Assembly: GCF_004379255.2 (NCBI RefSeq)
Contig: NC_056052.1
Location: 11,711,708 to 11,775,707 of the forward strand
Origin: Salvia splendens
Taxonomy: Eukaryota; Streptophyta; Magnoliopsida; Lamiales; Lamiaceae
Direction: 5' to 3'
DNA length: 64,000 nucleotides
Both the position numbers and the translations under genes were made by a program. The notes beneath the pieces were generated by a model, which worked only from the letters and a program-made list of their open reading frames with translations, ran no database searches and had not been told where the DNA came from. The first letter of the stretch is position 1, and the number at the start of each line of letters is the position of its first letter. This document shows, in pieces, positions 56,953 to 64,000 of the stretch.

Positions 56953-56972
56953 ATCCCCAGCAACGGCGCCAT
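56953..56972 (-). other. Primer binding site (tRNA-Asp type)
   Basis: Directly inside the 5' LTR, the minus strand reads tggcgccgttgctggggatg, matching the TGGCGCCGTTGCCGGGGA-type primer site complementary to the tRNA-Asp 3' end, with one change. This is the usual primer of Athila/Tat elements. Confidence 0.8.
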
Positions 56973-56973
56973 T

Positions 56974-57473
56974 TGATGATGCTCACAGGCTTGCAGGTGT
57001 CGTGTTAAGCAAGGATGTATCCTACTGATCAGGATAGAAACCCCGGCTAAGCCTGAACCTGGCATCAAAGAAATTCCTCAACCCACTTCTACTGGCTAGT
57101 ATAGTGGAGGTAAGGGTCGAATCCCACAGAGATAGATGCGCTTGGGTAATTGTGGTGATAATCTGGAGGGTTTTGGTTAGCTACCATGCTTGGGTTGAGA
57201 TTCTACCTAGACATGAATTAAAGGTGGTACTCTATTGACTGGGTGGTGTGAAAGTGATCGACATGTGCCTATGTACGTGAGAGTGGGGGACAAGGTGTTT
57301 CAGGGACATGTGGAAAGTAGATAGTTACTATAAAAGGCTAAACGGAATATCAGAGAATAAGTGGTGGTTTGGTGTCTGCACTGTCAGGTCTGTAGGGTAC
57401 CAGCATGAAAAGCAAAGGACAAAAGCAAAAAGTAACTAAAAAGTAAAGGTGGTCCCAAACTTGGATGTGGATG
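56974..57473 (-). repeat. 5' LTR of the Athila/Tat element (partial)
   Basis: Matches the first 500 bases of 37587-39082, from TGATGATGCTCACAGG to cccaaacttggatgtggatg. It is then interrupted at 57474 by copia element 2. The expected continuation (ttatcttcttcaacaagaat, as at 38093) is not found before the window ends. Confidence 0.9.
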
Positions 57474-58932
57474 TGCTGGGGTTTGGAGCCCCTTGCACAG
57501 CGGAAGACATGCATAAACAAATAAATCCGATCTACAGATCTATTTGACCGATTATGGGATCAATTAACTACATGTTAAATATTGAATTGCATACAAGAAC
57601 GCACAAAAATCATGCTTAAGGAATTAAAATCCTAATTCATGATATTCTACGGTTTAGGATTACCGATCTGATTCTCCAAAGAATCGACGATTGCTTGCGC
57701 CTTCTCCACGTGATGATCTTTGTACTCAACCACGAATCTTCTAATCTGTATCCCGAACTCAGATAATGACCTTTGGGTGGGCAAAGCTTGTCAGAATCGA
57801 AAAGGGCTTGATTAGAAAGGAGACAGAATATCAGTTTTGTCAAAAACTGATTTTTTCGTCCACTCCCGGAGGGGAGCACGAAAATTAACTCTTAATTATC
57901 ATTGAATCTCCTTTCTAATCTCCTTTTATATAGAGTTATGATGGGCCAGATTAGAGATCCATGGAGGTTGGACTTGGGCCAAACCTGTTGACTTTTACTA
58001 ATTAAATTGAGCCCCAATTTAATACATGTCCAATAGAATATTTTTATCATCCACTATAGTATAATAATATTGGCTGCCCGTCCAATCCCAAATTACGAGT
58101 AATCCGGGCTTTACCTCTTTAATTTATTATTTCCCGTGTTTAAGATATAAATATCTATTAATTAATTTAAGTCTGCTATTTGACTTTAATTAATTACTAT
58201 CTTTTTCCAAGAGTTGTCTAGTTCAAAATCTTTATTTATTATTCTGGAATAAATTCCAGCCGGCCGGGTTTCTGAATAATAAAACCTTTTTCGATCACCT
58301 CTTGAGGATATTATCAAACTGGACTCACCCAGTACACGATTCATTGCAATAACAATACTAGCACCTCTAGACATTGATCACCACTACCCAAGATACCAGG
58401 ATTCTTGGATTGCGAAAAATCCGCACCAAATCAAAGTAGTGCATAATCAATATCGTATGCTCAATGTTATGTCAACACCGATTAAGAAATAATAATCACC
58501 ACGACCTCGTCTTTCAGTAAATAGCAAGAAAGACTTATCTCAACTGTTAGATCCTTCAGTGCTATACCACACCAGTGTCGTTTATTTCCTAAGGTAAGGA
58601 AACATGCGGACTGACACTGCAACCTTTCACGATAGGTAGCCAAAGCCTATATGGGTTGTGAAATTCTATTTCTATTTTACAAAGGACCGACTGCGTCACC
58701 TTCTGTGAACGTCGTTCACGACCAGTCTACTATGTAGAAGAATTAGACTTATTTGCTTCTTATACATTTAAATATTTGAGATACATCTTATAAATGCACA
58801 AGCAAACATCAATGCAATAAAATTAATTCTTCTCGCCTTGAGTTAAAAGTTGATTTTAGAGTTTATTGTATACAAGCAATTCTATCCGTGCAACTTGCTC
58901 GAAATATGCTTTTCAGTATACCAATCCTAACA
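57474..58932 (-). repeat. 3' LTR of copia element 2
   Basis: In plus orientation it starts TGCTGGGGTTTGGAGCCC and ends ATACCAATCCTAACA, followed by a purine tract (minus gtgggagattg at 58933-58943). It is about 1.46 kb, longer than the copia 1 LTR but sharing blocks with it (catgcataaac, gtctgctatttgactttaat, gcacctctagacattgatca). It lies in the 5' LTR of the Athila element after ggatg, the likely 5-bp target. Confidence 0.75.
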
Positions 58933-61900
58933 ATCTCCCACTTATACTCAAAATCATGCTTTCGAGTATACCCACTGCCAAAACTCTCCCACTTATACTC
59001 TAAGCAGGTCTTGGGCCATGATACATCGAACTATCGTACTTTTCATCTCATGTGTAAAACATGTTGCCATATAGGCATTTTGTGAAAAATTCTGCCAGGT
59101 TGTTCTCTGATGATATCTTGGAAACCATAACGTCTTGCTGCGCACTTAATCCTTAATTAATTTCATAGTTCCTCTCTACGTGATTGCTTAGCTTTATCAG
59201 ATCGTGTTTCCCTCGAGTTAGACACATGGGTAGAGTAATCATAACAAAATATAATACTCATAGGCATACTCGGATTCACGGTCAAGGCTATTAGGAAATT
59301 ACTGAGATGAACAACTACCTTAGTAGTTTCCGATGAAACCACACTTGTAATTTTCATGATGGACTCTGTGATGTAATCACACTACTTCATGACTCAGTTT
59401 TCAACTCCTAACGTTATCACATAGTCAGAGGATAACTCGATCATCAATCAAATATAAAATCGAGTCGATGTAACCTAAAGGACATAACATAGATGTCTGG
59501 TAAACTAGAGCATATTGTTTAGTCTTTTTCAAGCACTATAGTATATTCTTTACCAATCCAATGTCCTTGGCCATGGTTAATATGATATCAAGCTTATATG
59601 CCAAAAGCAAAGCTAATATCTAACTTAATACACATCATAGCATAATCGAGACTTCCAATTACAGAACTTATCTCATTCCTCTTGATCTCTTTCAGTGTCG
59701 TAAAACACTTATTAGAGACAAGATAATTCCATCTAGAAAAGTAAAACATTTTCTTGGAATTTTCAGTGCTAAAGTGTCTAAGTATTGTGTAGATGTAGGA
59801 TTCTTTAAGAAACATAATATTCTCTTTCTAGCAATCTAATGACATAGATGCTTAGAATGTAACTAGATTATCTTAAATCCATCATCCTTAAACTAGGTAG
59901 ACGACCAGTTTCCTACGCTAGATAACCCTCTTAGTTGTTTATCAACATTTATAGATGTCATCATCGTAGAGTACCAAAAATACCAAATATAGTGCACTTT
60001 CAACTTTCTTGCCCTGTATTACATAACCATTAAGATGTTCCATGCAGATGATCTCCTCAAGACTTCTACTTAAAGAAAACTGTCTTGACAATCATAGTAC
60101 ATACATCCTAATTTATGTAGGCTACAATAGACTATATACAGATCGACTTAGGTAAAAATGGCAGGCGAGAATATAATTCTCTCTGGGTATAACCCTTTGC
60201 CATTTTTCTAGCCTTCTGAGATCCATGCTTACACTTGCAGGTCCACTAGCTCCCACTGACTGAAATAGTCTATGGGTAGTATCGCAAGTCTTGCAAACAT
60301 TCTTGTCTATTTAAGATTGTTATTCAGAATCTATCATCTTATCAAGAATGATTATCTGAATAAGTCATTGCGTCCTTGTAGTTACAGGGATTATGTTCAA
60401 GTTGATCTAAGACTGAGTCTTAAGACTCTTTTAGACCCATGAACTTATTATGTTCGCAAAGAACGCTCCCACTACGACACGACTCTTACAACCTTAGGTA
60501 CAAACGTTGATTTTCTTAGTGCATAAGTTTCTAATGGTATGACTTCTTGGTTAAGATGGAAAATAGATATTCTCATTATCTTGAGAATTATCATGTTTGT
60601 TAGGCTTGTAGTTCTCCTCAAAATCTTCATCAAGGAATCTAGTATTCGTGTAAACAAACACATATCTTGCCGTGAAGATTATAGAACTTGTAACTTTTCT
60701 ATCATTTGGGACAACCTTAAAACATACCTAAGTACACAACTCCAATTACATGGATACCTTTTCTAAAACATGTGTTGGAATAACTCCACACCTTGAGATG
60801 TGCTGGACTAAACTTGCCTCTAGTCCACAAGTTGTGTGTTGTAGAAGGTACTGATGTTATGATAGTTTCTTTAAGGTATAACTCGTTGTTTCCAACGTAT
60901 ATCCCATCAATGATAAGGTGTTGAGTAAAACTGTTCACTTATCGAACTTGTCTTCGATAGACTTCGATATCTTCTTATATGACTATCCCATTCTTTAGAA
61001 GAATGCTTGGAGTAGTCAACAAGGATTTAACTCCCACTACTGATCTTAACTCATTTGCTCGTCTCCTATGGTGTAAACCATTGAGACTTACTAGTCCTTC
61101 TATGTTGCATAGTATTCTAAATCATTTGAACCACCAAAGGATTTTAACTTATAGTGCATCAACCAGACTTACATGACCTTCAAGCTATTTAACAAACAAG
61201 TTGTTAAAATCTTGATAGTCACTTGAGTTAGACAAAATCAGTTTGAACAATTACTAAGTACTTTCTTGGCCTTATGATTAAGTACCATAAATACTTTATC
61301 ATTCATTGTTTAAGAAGTTGAACTGTGGTGTTAAACTCAATCTTTTTGCAATTATATTGTTTAGATACTATGATGTATAATTTTTTTTTCTATGGTACTA
61401 TGATAGATATTCGATCCACATTTCTCAATGATGCAGGCATTATCAAATTACATCGAACATCATTTAATCATTAACACGTTTAGAAACTGAAACTGAATTC
61501 TTTCCAAACTAAACTGTACCAATAAAACAAAGTCTTATACATCAAAACAAAACAATAAAGTGAGCATAAAAAATAGCTCCCACTGCAACAACTGCCCAAC
61601 TGGATCTAGATCTCTCTTTTAGAAATTGCATTGTTATCTAAGTCATTGTCCTTCTGTAGAAGAGGTCAATCCGACTCACAATGCATCTTCTCTTTTGCCT
61701 TTTCACCCAATTTTTCGTGCCTTTATAGCTTTCATTGATGACAATTCAGCTCTTCCCTCTTTCCATTGCTAGTCTTCTGTTCAATTGAACTAAGACATAG
61801 GAAAGATGCAGCCTTGATGAATTCGTCAGCTATCATCTTATCTTCCTCCAAAAGTAATAAAGTGAATACAGTGCTGAAGGTTTCCAACTTTTCAGTAACA

Positions 61901-62350
61901 ACCTTCTTGTATTCACTTCCTATTACATTTGGTGATGAACTGAGTGTAGAAACTATTTGAGTAACTGAATCAGAAGATTCCTCAAAACATTCTATCTCTT
62001 GTGGATATTCCAATAGAATCTGGACATCGTCCTTATTGGGTATTCCTGTTTCATCAATATAAACCAAGACGTGTCTTACTACTTAAAATAAAGTAGTTTG
62101 ACCTTCTATCTCAAAGAACTTATCAGGCACATGCATTAAATGCATTCTTAAACTTTCTTTATAGAATTTTGTCAAGGAAATAGAGGACATGAATTGGTGA
62201 ATACAAACTTTAAGTTTTCAGCAATGAGAATCTTATCCATTTTATATTTCCAGTCTACATAATTTTGGCCTTCGAGTTTGATTTCTTTAAGGTTCGCAGA
62301 CATTATTAAGAATTTGGCTGAGAAGAAATAAAACTATTTATCACATACTA
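58933..62350 (-). pseudogene. Copia element 2 gag-pol remnants
   Basis: Heavily decayed minus-strand relatives of copia 1. RNase H near 59163-59357. End of RT at 59594-59815 (SSVIGSLDYAMMCIKLDISF, compare SAVGSLMYAMLCTRPDICF). Integrase end at 60717-60938 (TTHNLWTRGKFSPAHLKVWS). Gag zone at 61732-62067 without a clear motif. The region 61500-61700 keeps only scraps of the zinc-knuckle and protease neighbourhood. No frame longer than about 110 codons survives, so this copy is older than copia 1, although it sits in the younger position in the Athila LTR. It may thus have decayed faster. Confidence 0.7.
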
Positions 62351-64000
62351 TGCTTGATACATAATTGCAAACAACCACAAAACAATGTATGTATCTCGCA
62401 ACTATCAAAACCAAAATAAGTACGCCTTTAGGGAGGTCATACAAATTCGGATTCCAACAATTTCCTTGTCACAATACCGACGGATAGTCCAGAGACCACT
62501 AAGGTGGCATGGCCGCCAAATATTGCCTAAGCATTTACCATAAATATTTGCATCTAGGAATTTCTTTTCTGTTTTGATACTCCTTCTAGGGAAGGTCGTA
62601 CGCCACTAACAAAATTCCATAGCTATCTTATAAATATGTTTAAACACATGAACTTGCAATTTCACAGGATTATGGCTCCCACTAGAGTGGGTCGCGAAAA
62701 TATTAGAAACTCGCTTCTAGTTTAAACAATTTACTATTAAGAAGTCTAATCTTATGAACTTGCTATTTCGTAGGATTATTGCTCCCACTAAGGTGAGTCG
62801 CGATAATATTAGAAACTGCTTCATATATAGACCAATTTATGGAGACCATATACAACACACTGTTGTAATTATCACTTAGTCATTTTAAACATGGTTTTTG
62901 CATAATTATCACATAAGCAGAAAGGGCAGATAATCCACTTAAACCAGATTAACACCAAATAAACAGATAAATCTATTTACTTCATCGTAATTAATCACAC
63001 TGGATAATTATTGAAATTATTTAATAAATCTAGGGAGATTTAAATAAATAATTAATTCCTTATATTATCCAAAATATGAATTTCGGATTTGATAAATTTA
63101 TCTTGGATAATGACTATCCAAATTAATTTAGGATTTATCTAGATAGAGTTGAATCTATCTAAATCCTTTTTGGGATTATTCTAGATTTTATAAGAATAAA
63201 ATCAAATCCTTAAATTCAAGATAAAACTGATCTTGGATTATCATTATCAAAATCGTACTAGGATATTTCAGGATAGAAACAAATCTATCCAAATCCATAA
63301 GATAAAATCCAATCACTCTAAGATTTAAGAAAATCTTAAATTATTTAGAATAAGAAACTAGAATATATCATATCTATTAGGATTTATTCTAGATAAAATT
63401 AATTTTATCAAAATCCAATTAGATTAGGATTATCTTGTATTATCTTTATCCAAATTTATCTAGGATATTTTTAAAATAGAAATAAATCTATTTATATCCA
63501 TAAAATTAGGATAAACTAGAATTAATATTAATTAATTCAACTAGGATTTAACTTGATAGAACTAAATCTATCTTAAATCCAAAAGATAATTATAATATTG
63601 GAGTAACAATTATCTAAATGTTCTAATAGATATAAATCTATCAATATCTACAAGATAGAGATACATTTAATTATCTAAATCTAATAGGATATTTTCTAAA
63701 TAGAATTAATTCTATAAATATCCACAAGATAAAGATAAACATGGATTTTAATTATCCAAATCTACTAAGATATATTCTAGATAGATATAGATCTATCAAT
63801 ATCTACAAGATATGGATAAACTGAATTAATATTTATCTTAGTCAATCAAGGATTCAACAAGATAGAATAAAATCTATCTAAATCCATATGACAGAAATAA
63901 ATTTAATTATTCATCCAAATTTATCTAGGATTTATCTAGATATAATTAAATATATCTAAATCCATAAAATAAGGATAAAATCCAAATTAATCCATAATTT
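62351..64000 (-). other. Copia element 2 leader with AT-rich degenerate repeats
   Basis: 62450-62530 matches the copia 1 leader (ggatagtccagagaccacta; ggtggcatggccgc). Two copies of a block with aggattatggctcccactag / aggattattgctcccactaa, then gagtcgcgataatattagaa, lie at 62668-62712 and 62772-62816. From about 63000 to the end there are degenerate repeats of roughly 60-75 bp (atctatctaaatccata, ggataaa, ttaattatccaaatctacta). No gene. The 5' LTR is beyond the window. Confidence 0.6.

Larger units (their letters stand above)
37587..57473 (-). mobile_element. Athila/Tat-type Ty3/gypsy retrotransposon, interrupted
   Basis: Minus-strand order: partial 5' LTR (56974-57473), primer site, gag, protease, RT, RNase H, [copia insertion 44423-52434], integrase, extra ORF, polypurine tract, 3' LTR (37587-39082). 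The DLGAS protease active site, the IFMDD RT site, the primer site of tRNA-Asp type and the additional ORF after integrase place it in the non-chromovirus Athila/Tat group. The two LTRs share their first 500 bases with a little over a dozen visible differences, so the insertion is fairly old. The rest of the 5' LTR is cut off by a second copia element at 57474. Confidence 0.85.

Overview
This window is nuclear DNA of a flowering plant. It is AT-rich, contains an assembly gap (Ns, 31652-31756), intron-bearing gene pieces, plant transcription-factor and receptor-kinase fragments, Ty3/gypsy and Ty1/copia retrotransposons, and MITEs. The gene fragments look eudicot. The style of the elements would suit an asterid such as a Lamiales species, but no marker fixes the species. 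I found no intact ordinary host gene. The best host gene is the 3' half of a Ysc84/SYLF-domain gene at 32959-33960.

Region 1 (1-23693) is a chain of DNA transposons joined end to end through (TA)n microsatellites. It holds: the right end of an element carrying a PIN auxin-carrier fragment (to 1869); a 9.1-kb Ulp1/FAR1 Mutator-like element (1888-10990) whose body is two huge minisatellite arms in opposite orientation; Pack-A (11037-14691), with fragments of a plastid-targeted gene, SPO11, a BIR-type receptor kinase and a peroxisomal multifunctional protein; Pack-B (14721-18009), with two unidentified fragments; a palindromic element (18042-19510); Pack-C (19555-22510), with ERD7-like, PTC52-like Rieske and HUS1 fragments; and the left end of a second Ulp1-type element (22537-23693). 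Three hAT-type MITEs with perfect 8-bp target duplications lie in the window: two in region 1, and one inside the LTR that begins region 2.

Region 2 (23694-31400) is a minus-strand Ty3/gypsy chromovirus with a C-terminal chromodomain (Tekay/Del-like). It landed in the second Ulp1-type element. It has a 3.2-kb 3' LTR, and its genes carry stop codons at former Trp positions. No 5' LTR is visible before the gap.

Region 3 (31757-37586) holds the Ysc84-domain gene exons, a BES1/BZR1-family pseudogene on the minus strand, Stowaway-like MITEs, a small LTR-retrotransposon remnant and a long (TAA)n tract.

Region 4 (37587-64000) is a nest of retrotransposons. A minus-strand Athila/Tat-type gypsy element (37587-57473) has a 1.5-kb LTR, a tRNA-Asp-type primer site and an extra acidic ORF after integrase. 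A copia element (44423-52434) sits inside its RNase H domain. That copia leader was in turn hit by a gypsy LTR, now a solo LTR (49634-51191, 5-bp target duplication AGTTT). A second, older copia element of the same family interrupts the Athila 5' LTR at 57474 and runs out of the window.

The most interesting part is region 1. Several non-homologous element types share the (TA)n insertion preference and related 44-bp minisatellites, capture pieces of host genes (two of them for meiosis or the DNA checkpoint), and include a Ulp1 element arranged as an inverted repeat that could give rise to double-stranded RNA.
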